This document shows, piece after piece, positions 1 through 7,869 of a stretch of 64,000 nt of DNA. Position 1 is the first letter of the stretch, and each line of letters opens with the position of its first letter. The position numbers were made by a program, and so were the translations under genes. Below the pieces are notes generated by a model that was given only the letters and a program-made list of their open reading frames with translations, made no database searches and was not told where the DNA came from. The stretch is from Sorangium cellulosum (lineage in GTDB: Bacteria > Myxococcota_A > Polyangia > Polyangiales > Polyangiaceae), in NCBI RefSeq assembly GCF_004135735.1, contig NZ_CP012670.1, positions 4,852,501 to 4,916,500 of the forward strand, read 5' to 3'.

Positions 1-640
1 GCTGTCAACCTTCCTCGCGGAAGGCCGACCGAACGGTCCAGAGTGGCAGCGCTGTCGCCGTCAGGCTCCGGTTCCGCCGATTCGCAAGGGCTTCGTCTAC
101 ACCACGGTCACGCAGGTGTCAACCGTCCGAGACGGCTCTCGACGACGTGTCGGAGAGCGGGCCTGGCCTGTTTTCGCCTGTATCGCCCGCTTCGCAGGGT
201 TCGCTGGTTCTGCCGGACTCGCAGGGTTCGCCTTGTTCCCGGCAGAGCGGCCAGTCCGCGATGATACGCCGGCGCCGCAGGCCGGCTGTCGAGGCCCTCA
301 TCCGAAGGAAGGAAGACGAGAGCGCGAGGCAGTGATCATCTGTCCAGTGCGCGAAAGCAGGGCGTTGAGGTCGCTCGCTTGTGCATCGTGCCGAGGCGCC
401 GTGACTCGCCGCGATGCGTTACCGACGGCAGCAGCGTCCTGCGCGCCGCTCCCGCACGAGCGCCCGAGGTGAGCCGCGCTGCTGTCTCGTGGCTCGCTGT
501 CCGTTTTCTGAGCGGATCGGCATGTCACTCCGGCAGGCGAGCTCGGCGAGTTCGGCGAATCGTCGACGCGGCCCGGCGCGTCGAGAGGCCGGGCGCAGCC
601 GCGGGCATCCGGCGGCTCGCCCCTTCGCCGGAGGTGGTAG

Positions 641-738
641 TCACGTTTGGGGTGCTCACCTCCGGGGCTTGCGTTCCGGCCGGCCCCTTTTGTGGCCCGC
701 CTGCACTCCGGCCCCTCCGGTGAGCACCCCAAACGTGA
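641..738. repeat. 20-bp perfect inverted repeat, 58-bp spacer
   Basis: The left arm 641-660 (tcacgtttggggtgctcacc) is the exact reverse complement of 719-738. The inner ends (GGTGCTCACC/GGTGAGCACC) are nearly palindromic themselves. No recognisable gene lies between the arms. It could be the ends of a small mobile remnant, a regulator site or a long RNA hairpin; nothing in the sequence decides between these. Confidence 0.85.
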
Positions 739-1150
739 CCCTCGTCGGACATGGCCCGCACCCATGGAAGCGCCAGACGGCGGAGCGTCAGACGGCTACG
801 CGACGGGGTGAGCCACGACAGGCAGCAAGGACGACAGCAGAGGTCAGATCCGCAGCGCACGCGGCGAGTCGAGCTCGGCAGAGCAGGACGGCGGCCCCAG
901 CGCAGGGCGGCCCGGCGGGATCGCCCCCGGCCTGCCCGGGAGCCAGACCGCGTCCGAGCGCGAGGGCTGGAGAGCCTGGGAGGCGGCTCCGGCGGCAGAC
1001 GACCGGCATCTTCGGCCCACACCGCCGCGCACGGCCGCCGACCCGGGGCGGATCGGCGGCGAGCCCCGGCCCGGACGAGGAGCGGACCGAGGAGCCGATC
1101 CGCGACGAGGTCTGCGAGCTCCTCGCGGAGCACGACCAGCTCGACTCCTT

Positions 1151-1275
1151 CGCCGCGCCCCGGCGCCGGCAGCGCCGAAGCCGCTCCCGCGCCCCGGCGC
1201 CCGCAGCGCCGGGCCGGAGCCGCTCCCGCGCCCCGGCGCCCGCAGCGCCGAAGCCGCTCCCGCGCCCCGGCGCGC
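1151..1275. repeat. Imperfect tandem repeat, 34-39 bp unit, about 3 copies
   Basis: Copies containing gccgctcccgcgccccggcg start at 1180, 1219 and 1253, with a partial copy before 1180. It is GC-rich minisatellite DNA with no evident coding role. Confidence 0.75.
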
Positions 1276-1490
1276 GGATGGCGCGGCTGGTCGTCGGCGC
1301 TCTCCCCACGCTCCAGACACAACGAAGTCGGCCGCCCATCCGCGTCGCCGCGGCAGTGCCTATGTCCAGGCGCGACGCGGCTGCACCCGCGTGCAGCGAT
1401 TGCGCTCTGCGCTCACCCCCCAGCTGGCCTGACCTCTGCAGACATCTGCGACGCAGGTGGCAGGACGTGGGCATCCAGGGAGAAGCAGCC

Positions 1491-3047
1491 ATGACGACGC
1501 GGATCAAGGCAGGCTCGGTGAGCTCGGTAACCCTAGCGCTGGTCGGTCTCGCGCTGGGCTGTATGGACACGGACCAGCAGCTGCAGAACGAGAGCGCGGC
1601 CGCGCTGGAGAGCGGTGGGACGACATCACGACCGCGCTTCATCGAGGGTGGCTCGATGCCGTACGTGCTCGGCTTCTCGCCGGAGACAGGGCAGATCCTC
1701 GGCGGCTCGCACACGCTGCTCATTCCCGTGACCGGGGCGCGCGAGATGATGGACGCCGCGAACCTCCCCACGAGCCTTCACCCGGAGCTCGGGGGAGCCT
1801 ACAGCTTCTTCAACTCGAGCGTGAGGCACGGTCAGGCCACCGGACCGTTCGCCTCGCAGTGGTGGCCTCATAGCAGGAACGGCATCGCGGACCGGTGGAA
1901 CTCCGTGGTCAAGGACTATGGCAATCTGACGTCCGATCCGGACAACCTCTCTCCGGCGGAGAAGTATGATCTGCTGTTCTACGCGGGACAGGCCCGGTCG
2001 CTGGAGCCGATCACGAGCTTTCGCGTCGACGAGATGAGCCGGCCGGAGGGGCTGCGCGCGGCGCCGCACGTCGCCCGGGCAGCGCGGGTGGCGGGGCCGA
2101 CGACCGAGTGGGAGCTGCGCCATCACGGCCTGTATCAGGGCGTGACGCCGGAGTACTGGTGGGGGCACTGCAACGGCTGGGCGGCGTACGTGGTCGCGGA
2201 GGGCAGCGGGCCGCCGCGGCGCGACGTCCGCGTGCGGCTCGCCGGCGGCACGCTGATCGAGTGCGCGTCGGTCGAGCTGGGCTGCATCCTGTTCCGGACG
2301 GCGGACATCGAGGCGCTCATGACCGAGGTGTACCACCACGATGCCGTCACCTCGTCCGGGCGACGGTGCGAGATGCGCGCGGACCAGGTCCTGCGCGATC
2401 ACTACGGCAGGCCCATCGATCCAGCGTGCCGCGACCTGAACCCCGGGACGATGCACGTGGCCATGACCGGCCTGCTCGGGCTGGGCGCGGGCCCCATCAG
2501 CGCCACGTCGAGCGGAGGACGGGCGCGCCGCTCGTTCGTCGTGGACCACACGTGGCATCGGGAGGTCTGGAGCTACCCGGTGACGTCGTTCTCGATCGAC
2601 GCCATCGAGGAGGTGAGCGCGCAGCGGGCGGCGCAGCTCGTCTGTAGCGGCGGGTACCAGGGGGCCGACTGCTACAATTACAGGTTCAACCCGAGCGCGA
2701 GCCGCTTCGTCCGCGTCGCGGCGCGCTACGGGATGATCTCGGACGAGGTGAGCACCGCGGCGCTCCTCCAGCCGCCCGCGCTGCGCAACGTCGCGCCCGT
2801 GAGCTCGGAGCTCCATTACGTGCTCGAGCTGGACAACCAGCTCCGGGTGCTCGGCGGCGAGTGGATCAAGAACCCCGCGTTCATCAACGGCATCAACGGC
2901 AAGGAGATGCACCCGGATTATCTCTGGCTGCCGGTGAGGCCCCAGGGCGCCGGGGAGGACAGCGACGATCTCGGCGGCTCCGGGGACAACCCGTACATCT
3001 CGTATTCGCGCGCGAAGGCGCTGCTCACGCTCTCGCGGGGGTACTGA
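1491..3047 (+). CDS. Transglutaminase-elicitor-like lipoprotein
   Basis: This is a 518-residue exported protein. The ATG at 1491 is chosen because GGGAGA lies just upstream and the product then starts with a lipoprotein signal (hydrophobic stretch ending LALVGLALGC, lipid-Cys about residue 24). The core resembles the transglutaminase-elicitor family, known from Phytophthora GP42 and some bacteria. It has a candidate nucleophile Cys227 in WWGHCNGWAAYV and an Asp352/His353-His356 cluster in VVDHTWHREVW. It also has VWSYPVTSFS at 359-368, at the place of the Pep-13 elicitor motif VWNQPVRGF. By family it would cross-link or deamidate protein glutamines outside the cell; that is inferred. The next gene is convergent, with a palindrome between them. 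The family call is from memory of motifs, so alternatives among papain-fold enzymes remain open. Confidence 0.7.
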   Translation: MTTRIKAGSVSSVTLALVGLALGCMDTDQQLQNESAAALESGGTTSRPRFIEGGSMPYVLGFSPETGQILGGSHTLLIPVTGAREMMDAANLPTSLHPELGGAYSFFNSSVRHGQATGPFASQWWPHSRNGIADRWNSVVKDYGNLTSDPDNLSPAEKYDLLFYAGQARSLEPITSFRVDEMSRPEGLRAAPHVARAARVAGPTTEWELRHHGLYQGVTPEYWWGHCNGWAAYVVAEGSGPPRRDVRVRLAGGTLIECASVELGCILFRTADIEALMTEVYHHDAVTSSGRRCEMRADQVLRDHYGRPIDPACRDLNPGTMHVAMTGLLGLGAGPISATSSGGRARRSFVVDHTWHREVWSYPVTSFSIDAIEEVSAQRAAQLVCSGGYQGADCYNYRFNPSASRFVRVAARYGMISDEVSTAALLQPPALRNVAPVSSELHYVLELDNQLRVLGGEWIKNPAFINGINGKEMHPDYLWLPVRPQGAGEDSDDLGGSGDNPYISYSRAKALLTLSRGY

Positions 3048-3064
3048 GCCCCCGGCCTCCTCAC

Positions 3065-3080
3065 GCCCGCGCGCGCGGGC
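3065..3080. terminator. GC palindrome between convergent genes, possible bidirectional terminator
   Basis: A perfect 16-bp palindrome (gcccgcgcgcgcgggc) lies 17 bases after the stop of the 1491 gene and 43 bases before the stop of the convergent 3124 gene. There is no T-tract, so a role in termination is inferred only from position. Confidence 0.35.
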
Positions 3081-3123
3081 GGACGCCCTCGCGGGCCGGA
3101 GCGGCGGCCCCGCGGCCGGCCCC

Positions 3124-3591
3124 TCAGTCCGCGCGCGGCCCCCTCACCTCGCCGGGCGCCCCGCCGGTCCCGAGGTTTTCTTCGCCGGCCCCCGCCGCCT
3201 GCGGCACGACGCCGCGGTCGGGCGCGCCGAGCACGCAGGTCTCTCTCCCCTCGACGACCTTGCAACGGTGGTCGGCCGGGCACTTCCCGCCACACGGCAG
3301 CCGCACACACAGCCCTGTCTCGGGATCGCACGTCGTCCCGGCCTGACAGGACGCATAGCAGATGTCGTACACCTCGCGCTGCACCACGGTCGCACCGGCC
3401 GCTCCGACGAGGGTCGCCGCGGCGCCGGCGTAGTCGTTGCCGCGGCTGGCGGGCTCCGTACCGTCGCCGACGGGCGTCGTCCGGACGACGCCCGGTGAGA
3501 CCAGGAACTCGGGTGGCCCGTGCTTCGGCTTCAGGCAGCCGACCAGCGCTGGCGCCGCGCAGCAGGACAGCAGAAGGAAGGCGATCCGCAT
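3124..3591 (-). CDS. Cysteine-rich lipoprotein of unknown function
   Basis: This is a 155-residue product with a lipoprotein signal (MRIAFLLLSCCAAPALVGC, lipid-Cys 19). I start at the ATG at 3591 because it begins the signal peptide directly; the frame is open further upstream, but that stretch is Arg/Pro-rich and unlike an export signal. The C-terminal half holds about eight cysteines in an EGF-like or disulfide-knot spacing (CYASCQAGTTC, GLCVRLPCGGKCP, then C in HRC and ETC). Small Cys-rich lipoproteins of this look are common in myxobacteria, but I do not recognise a function. It is convergent with the transglutaminase-like gene and divergent from the DUF3817 gene at 3814; the 222 bases between 3592 and 3813 should hold both promoters. 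Confidence 0.75.
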   Translation of the reverse strand: MRIAFLLLSCCAAPALVGCLKPKHGPPEFLVSPGVVRTTPVGDGTEPASRGNDYAGAAATLVGAAGATVVQREVYDICYASCQAGTTCDPETGLCVRLPCGGKCPADHRCKVVEGRETCVLGAPDRGVVPQAAGAGEENLGTGGAPGEVRGPRAD

Positions 3592-3813
3592 GGAACCGAG
3601 ATCCTGCATACGGCCGATCCGGATCACGGACAAGGCCAGAGCACGCTCCCGGTCCCGCTGCACGCGCCCGGCGCGCCGCGGCCGCGGCCGCGGGCGGTCA
3701 GGTCCCGCCAAGGGCCGAGCGCCGCGGATCGGACCGCGAGAACGAGCGCGCACGTCTCCGGTGTGTGAGCTGGTCCACGTGACCTCCCCGGCCCTCTACC
3801 CTACCCTCCCGCC

Positions 3814-4116
3814 ATGACCGCGCTTCGCCAGCTCCGCCTCATCGCGCTCCTCGAAGGCCTGTCCTTCCTGCTGCTGCTCTTCGTCGCGATGCCGCTCAAG
3901 TACCTCGCCGGCCTGCCGCTCGCCGTTCGCGTCGTCGGCAGCGCCCATGGCCTGCTCTTCGTGCTGTTCGTCGCCGCGCTCGTCCGCGCCGCCGCCAGGC
4001 ACCGGTGGTCGATCGGCCGCGCGTCGCTCGCCTTCGTCTCGTCGCTCGTCCCCTTCGGGACATTCGTCTTCGACCGCTCGCTGCAGCGCGAGATCGCGGC
4101 CACCCCGCCGTCCTGA
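3814..4116 (+). CDS. DUF3817-family small membrane protein
   Basis: This is a 100-residue integral membrane protein with three hydrophobic segments (about residues 8-28, 35-60 and 70-88). It matches DUF3817 as I know it: an opening LRLIALLEGLSFLLLLFVAM, then a central VGSAHGLLFVLFV. The family is widespread in bacteria and has no established biochemical function. The ATG is the first in frame and gives a normal family length. It may form a single-gene transcript, since the next plus-strand gene (4284) follows after 167 bases. Confidence 0.85.
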   Translation: MTALRQLRLIALLEGLSFLLLLFVAMPLKYLAGLPLAVRVVGSAHGLLFVLFVAALVRAAARHRWSIGRASLAFVSSLVPFGTFVFDRSLQREIAATPPS

Positions 4117-4283
4117 CAGAGGGTGCGCGGGCGCCCCTCCGTCCCAAAGATACCGCTTCAGCAGAACCTTGATCCTTCGTATCGACGGGGTGCGCGCGGG
4201 CCTCGCGGAGGCGCCGTGAGCGTCGCTCGCGCGGCGCCGCTCGGCCATTTCCTCGCGCGCGTTTCGTGTCTAGCCTCGGCCTC

Positions 4284-4670
4284 ATGCTTCGTCTTCCCAC
4301 GCTCCTCCTCGTCGTCGCGCTCGCCGGCTGTGGCAGCGCCCCGAGCGCGCCGCCGCAGCCGGCGCCGAAGCCTGTGCCGGTCGCGCCCGAGCCCGAGCCC
4401 GAGCCCCCGCTGGACGACACGCCCCTGCTCGACGTCATCGCGGCGCAGCCGACCGAGATCCTGCTGGACGGCGAGCCGATCGGGACGACGCCGATCTCGG
4501 GGCGCAAGGTCGAGCCCGGGCTGCACGAGGTGACCTTCGTGGACCCGGAGCGCGGCAACCGGACCATGATGGTCGAGCTCAACCCCGGCGAGGCGAAGAC
4601 CGTCCAGTCCGACCCGGTGCCTCCCATCAAGGAGATGGGCGGCGGCGACAAGGAAGGCGCCAAGGAGTAG
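4284..4670 (+). CDS. PEGA-domain lipoprotein
   Basis: This is a 128-residue lipoprotein. The ATG at 4284 gives the signal MLRLPTLLLVVALAGC (lipid-Cys 16); an in-frame GTG at 4266 would add six residues. After a Pro/Glu-rich spacer (about 20-45) comes one PEGA-type beta domain, with the features TEILLDGEPIGTTPISGRKV and PGLHEVTFVDPE. PEGA domains are short surface or periplasmic beta modules, often next to kinases in myxobacteria, and are thought to bind carbohydrate or protein; that is family knowledge. The 3' end lies inside a 21-bp tandem duplication that repeats the last codons and the stop codon. Confidence 0.85.
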   Translation: MLRLPTLLLVVALAGCGSAPSAPPQPAPKPVPVAPEPEPEPPLDDTPLLDVIAAQPTEILLDGEPIGTTPISGRKVEPGLHEVTFVDPERGNRTMMVELNPGEAKTVQSDPVPPIKEMGGGDKEGAKE

Positions 4671-4691
4671 AAGGAAGGCGCCAAGGAGTAG
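4650..4691. repeat. Exact 21-bp tandem duplication across a stop codon
   Basis: Bases 4650-4670 (aaggaaggcgccaaggagtag without its first base) are repeated exactly at 4671-4691. The first copy encodes KEGAKE-stop of the PEGA lipoprotein. The second copy is untranslated for that gene and puts AAGGAG just before the TTG start of the response-regulator fragment. Confidence 0.95.
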
Positions 4692-4695
4692 CCGG

Positions 4696-4899
4696 TTGCC
4701 CGTGGACGTGAGCGAGACAGGTCATCGCGTGCTGGTCGTGGACGACACGCCGAACAACCTGCGGGTGCTCGTCGAGCACCTCGATTGTGCCGGGATCGAG
4801 GCCCTCACGGCCCATGACGGCGAGAGCGCGCTGGCGCTGCTCCGCCACGAGGTCCCCGATCTCGTCCTGCTCGACGTCGTGATGCCGAAGGTGAAGTGA
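4696..4899 (+). pseudogene. Truncated response-regulator receiver domain
   Basis: This 67-residue reading frame starts at TTG 4696 (a GTG follows nearby). It holds the first half of a CheY-like receiver: VLVVDDTPNNLRVL with the acidic pair, and LVLLDVVMPKVK with the phospho-acceptor Asp. It then stops. The second half, with the conserved Thr/Ser and Lys, and any output domain are missing, so it cannot fold as a normal receiver. A full-length relative would continue DG-x-E(V/L). The sequence after 4899 does not resume the domain in another frame that I can see, which suggests a deletion rather than a simple frameshift. Confidence 0.8.
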
Positions 4900-4950
4900 G
4901 GCTCCCCGCCCGGGGCCGCCGGGTCCGCGCGCGGCCGCGCCGGCGGGCGA

Positions 4951-5508
4951 TCACGGGGGCGGGCTGGCCGGCTGATCCATGCCGCGCACCGCGCGGAACG
5001 CGTCGGGGGTGGCCTGCGTGTTCTGCGTCGTCACGATCCGGAGCCGGTCCCCCTCGCGCCGCGCCACGTGCACCAGGATGCCCTGCATGTCGGGCACCGG
5101 TTGGCCCTCGGGGTTGACGACGCCCGTCAGCTCCCAGGCCCAGCGGACCACCGCGACGTCGGGCGTGACGAAGCGAGTCTCGACACGCACGCTGGAGAGG
5201 CGGCTCTGCCGGAAGACGGTCTTGTGAATGCTCACGTGGCTCTCGCGGATCGCCGACCGCCCGTGCCACCACAGCCCGAAGAGGTTCACGAAGTCCGCGT
5301 CCTCGGCGTGCAGGGCCGCGAACGCATCCATGTCGTGCCGGTTCCAGGTGTCGTTGAAGGCCGCGACGAGCTGCTCTCCCATCGCCTGCTGCGCGCGCGC
5401 GTCGGGCATCGCCGGCGCCGGCGTCGACGGCGCGACGGGCGGCGGCGACGCCGGGGCGCACGCGAGGACCGAGAGCGGCAGAGCCAGGGCGGCGAGGGCT
5501 CGATGCAT
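4951..5508 (-). CDS. SnoaL-like (NTF2-fold, SgcJ/EcaC-type) lipoprotein
   Basis: This is a 185-residue product with a signal peptide (MHRALAALALPLSVLAC, lipid-Cys 17) and a Pro/Ala spacer. An NTF2-fold domain follows from about residue 40. The usual SgcJ/EcaC landmarks are visible: an amphipathic first helix (LVAAFNDTWNRHDMDAFAAL), then HAEDADFVNLFGLWWHGRSA, and a Trp-rich beta sheet (VAVVRWAWELTG). These proteins range from small-molecule isomerases and cyclases to non-catalytic binding proteins, so no substrate can be assigned. The lipobox points to the cell envelope. The ATG at 5508 is the natural start of the signal. Confidence 0.8.
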   Translation of the reverse strand: MHRALAALALPLSVLACAPASPPPVAPSTPAPAMPDARAQQAMGEQLVAAFNDTWNRHDMDAFAALHAEDADFVNLFGLWWHGRSAIRESHVSIHKTVFRQSRLSSVRVETRFVTPDVAVVRWAWELTGVVNPEGQPVPDMQGILVHVARREGDRLRIVTTQNTQATPDAFRAVRGMDQPASPPP

Positions 5509-5682
5509 GGGGCGTCCTTACATCCGATCTGCGCGGGACGTCAACCGGCGGCGCGCTCGACCGGGGCCACGGGGCTTGTCCGCCGGATCCTGCCTTGGCG
5601 CCGCCTGGCGGAGATCGATGGCCAGCGCTGCGGCAGGGCCGGCGAGCTCCGCATCATCGCGAGGGCCCGCGCCGCGCTGAGC

Positions 5683-7308
5683 TCACCGGAGCGCGTACTC
5701 CAGGCCCCAGATGTTCACGGAGCTCCGCTCGGGATAAACCACGGTGAGCTCGTCCGAGGTCTCGAGCCGGGCGGCGTCGATCAGAGGATCGGAGAAGAAC
5801 CGGCCCGCGTCGGCGGCGTCGAGGAGCTCCCAGGTCGCGTAGCCGTCGCTCGGCGAGGCGCCGGCGATGCGCAGATCGGGGAGGATCGCATAGACGTTCT
5901 CCGTGGAGGAGATCGCGAGCTTGCCACGGAAGTTCTGGATCACCCGCAAGCCGAGGCCGTGGCGCGTCCAGGTCCCGTCGGTGTCGCGGACGTAGTGGAA
6001 GAACTCGCTGCGTGAACGGGCGCTGGTGAAGTTCGCGCTATCGGCCTCGCCGTCGGGGAGGTGCGAGAGCAGCACGTGGACGCGGCCGCTCGCGTCGACC
6101 GCCATGTGCTCCTGGTTGATGAGCCCGCGGTGCTGGCCGATGGGCCACACCGAGAGGCCGGCGGTGTCCCGCGTGACGAACGACGCGCCGGTCGTCGCCA
6201 CCTTGTCTCCCGCGCTATTGTGCCAGGTGCGCCCGTGATCATCGCTGTAGATGTACAGGAGGTCGTGGTTCGTCGTCGGGTCGGGCGTGTCCCGCCAGCA
6301 CCACGCCGCGTGGAGCCGCGCGCCGCCGCGCGTGTACGCGAGGCCGTGCAGGTACGCGTTCATGCTGGCGTCCGTGCCCTCGATGTACTCGCCGAGCGAG
6401 GTCCAGGCGTGCGTCGTGGCGTCGTATTCCCACAGGTGCTCGTCGCCGCTGCCGCTCTCGCCGATCCGCGCGCTCAAAAGGAGCTTCTCCCCGCCGGGCT
6501 CGGTGACGAACCGCGGGTACGTGACGAGGGTCACCCTGGTCGAGCCCTCCAGCGCGCTCGAGACCGCGCTGAAGCTCGCGGCGGCCCAGGCCACGTTCTC
6601 CGGATCCGTCAAGAGGCCCGCGACCGAGCGGCGGTAATGCAGCGGGCTGCCGTGGTGGTCGAAGGCGAGGTGCAACGTGCCGTCGCCGGGCGCGATTCCG
6701 AGGGAGATCGTGTTGTGGGCGTCGTCGGCGCTCAGCCGGTGGTCCTTGAAGTCGAACTTCTGCCAGGCCCCGGCGGCCCCGCCGGGGCTGGACGGCAGCC
6801 GCCGGCGCGCGAGGACGACGTTGCGGTTGGTATTCCAGAAGGCCGTGTACTGGTAGCCGCCGAACGACACGATCGCGTCCTGCTGGAACGACTCGCCGTT
6901 CACATAGCCGCCATAGGACACCACGGTGAGCCCCGACTCCGCGAGCCTCCCCTCGCCGAGCTTGTCGATCCCGGGCGCGACGGCCTCCGCGCCCCCGCCG
7001 CCCCCCGCGCTCGTGCCCCCCTCGCCCGCGCCGCCGGTTCCCGCGCCGCCGGCTCCCGTGCTGCCGGTGCTTGCGCCACCGCCCGCGCCCCCCGCCGGGA
7101 CCTCGCCCGTCGCGCCGCCGCCCGCGCTGGTGGTCGCCGGGGTCGTCGCGCCCGCGCCCCCCGAACCCGAGGCCGCGCTGCCCGCGGCGGCCTCCCCGCC
7201 CGAGGCCGCCCCGCCGGGTGGGGGTGCGCCCTCGCCGCCGCCGCAGCTCGAGAGGCAGCCGACCGAGACAAGGAAGAGCAGCAGGGAGGAGCGATGGCCG
7301 AGGGTCAT
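5683..7308 (-). CDS. BNR_4 propeller lipoprotein, possible PL24-type polysaccharide lyase
   Basis: This is a 541-residue lipoprotein. The ATG at 7308 opens a signal with lipid-Cys at 18 or 22. A Gly/Ala/Ser/Thr linker follows (about 23-110), then a beta-propeller of the BNR_4 type (125-541). His198 in DDAHNTISLGI and the second His of AFDHHGS (His219) lie 21 residues apart. That is the spacing I recall for the catalytic His pair of ulvan lyases of family PL24. Further landmarks are SDDHGRTWHNS and LINQEHMAVD. If it is a lyase, it would cut uronate-containing, possibly sulfated glycans and release unsaturated uronates. That would fit the uxuA and VOC genes just upstream on the same strand (177-bp gap). 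BNR_4 proteins also include sialidase-like binders, so the activity is inferred. Confidence 0.65.
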   Translation of the reverse strand: MTLGHRSSLLLFLVSVGCLSSCGGGEGAPPPGGAASGGEAAAGSAASGSGGAGATTPATTSAGGGATGEVPAGGAGGGASTGSTGAGGAGTGGAGEGGTSAGGGGGAEAVAPGIDKLGEGRLAESGLTVVSYGGYVNGESFQQDAIVSFGGYQYTAFWNTNRNVVLARRRLPSSPGGAAGAWQKFDFKDHRLSADDAHNTISLGIAPGDGTLHLAFDHHGSPLHYRRSVAGLLTDPENVAWAAASFSAVSSALEGSTRVTLVTYPRFVTEPGGEKLLLSARIGESGSGDEHLWEYDATTHAWTSLGEYIEGTDASMNAYLHGLAYTRGGARLHAAWCWRDTPDPTTNHDLLYIYSDDHGRTWHNSAGDKVATTGASFVTRDTAGLSVWPIGQHRGLINQEHMAVDASGRVHVLLSHLPDGEADSANFTSARSRSEFFHYVRDTDGTWTRHGLGLRVIQNFRGKLAISSTENVYAILPDLRIAGASPSDGYATWELLDAADAGRFFSDPLIDAARLETSDELTVVYPERSSVNIWGLEYALR

Positions 7309-7485
7309 GGCGAGACGTCCTGGGAATCGATCTTCATCGGATCGTAGGGGGCGGTCATTTCCGGGATGAGATCGCAGTTCGGCGCGAGGATACGCTCGTG
7401 CCAGCAGGCTCCAGAAGACATCACCGGAGGAAAGATCCGCTGGCGTCACGCCCCCGCACCGCGATCACCGCGGGCGCGTGGCGAG

Positions 7486-7869
7486 TCAGCCGCTGCTGTC
7501 GTAGGGACGGGTGAGGATCTCGAGATAGTGCCCGTCGGGATCGGCGAAGTACAGGCCGCGCCCGCCATTTTCGTGGTTGATCTCGCCGGGCCGCTGGGCC
7601 CGGGGATCGGCCCAGTACGGGATCTGACGCGCGCGGATCCGGCCGAAGATCTCGTCGAACCTGGCCTCGCTGACCAGGAAGGCAAAGTGCCGCGAGCGGA
7701 TCTCGCCGGGGCTGTCCATGAAGTCGAGCGTGACGTTGTTGTCGAGCCGCACCGCCAGGAAATGCCCGAGGGGCACAGGATCGGAGAGGCCGAGGATCTC
7801 GGTCATGAAGGAGGCGGACGCCTTCTTGTCCCGCGCCGCGACGATCGTGTGATTGAGCTGCACTGTCAT
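7486..7869 (-). CDS. VOC-superfamily protein (glyoxalase/dioxygenase fold)
   Basis: This 127-residue single-chain VOC protein carries the two beta-alpha-beta-beta-beta halves. The N-terminal metal-ligand position is His7 (QLNHTIVAARD), and the C-terminal signature is GLYFADPDGHYLEILTRP with its Glu ligand. The start ATG overlaps the uxuA stop as ATGA (7866-7869), with GGGGGAGAG serving as ribosome site inside uxuA. The two proteins are therefore almost certainly translated as a coupled pair. VOC members include glyoxalases, dioxygenases and fosfomycin-type transferases; the substrate cannot be read from sequence. Confidence 0.88.
   Translation of the reverse strand: MTVQLNHTIVAARDKKASASFMTEILGLSDPVPLGHFLAVRLDNNVTLDFMDSPGEIRSRHFAFLVSEARFDEIFGRIRARQIPYWADPRAQRPGEINHENGGRGLYFADPDGHYLEILTRPYDSSG

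Larger units (their letters stand above)
1..1490. other. Long region with no supportable gene
   Basis: I see no convincing protein here. Many overlapping frames stay open in all directions because GC is extreme, but their translations are low-complexity Arg/Pro/Ala runs without domain features. Within it are a 20-bp inverted repeat (641-738), a 34-39 bp tandem repeat (1151-1275), and a short stretch at about 1074-1158 whose plus-strand codons nearly all end in G or C (reading EERTEEPIRDEVCELLAEHD). That stretch may be a remnant of a lost gene. The region may also hold the promoter of the lipoprotein gene at 1491, but no clear -35/-10 pair stands out. Confidence 0.5.

Noticed and set aside
414..1490. 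Extension of the transglutaminase-like protein to an 877-residue form
   Set aside because: The added part is low complexity, whereas the ATG at 1491 has a ribosome site and starts a proper lipoprotein signal.
7019..7210. Separate Pro-rich protein opposite the BNR_4 linker
   Set aside because: It is the complement of the Gly/Ala linker of the BNR_4 lipoprotein. The same applies to the Pro-rich frame opposite the CAP lipoprotein at 39640-40000.
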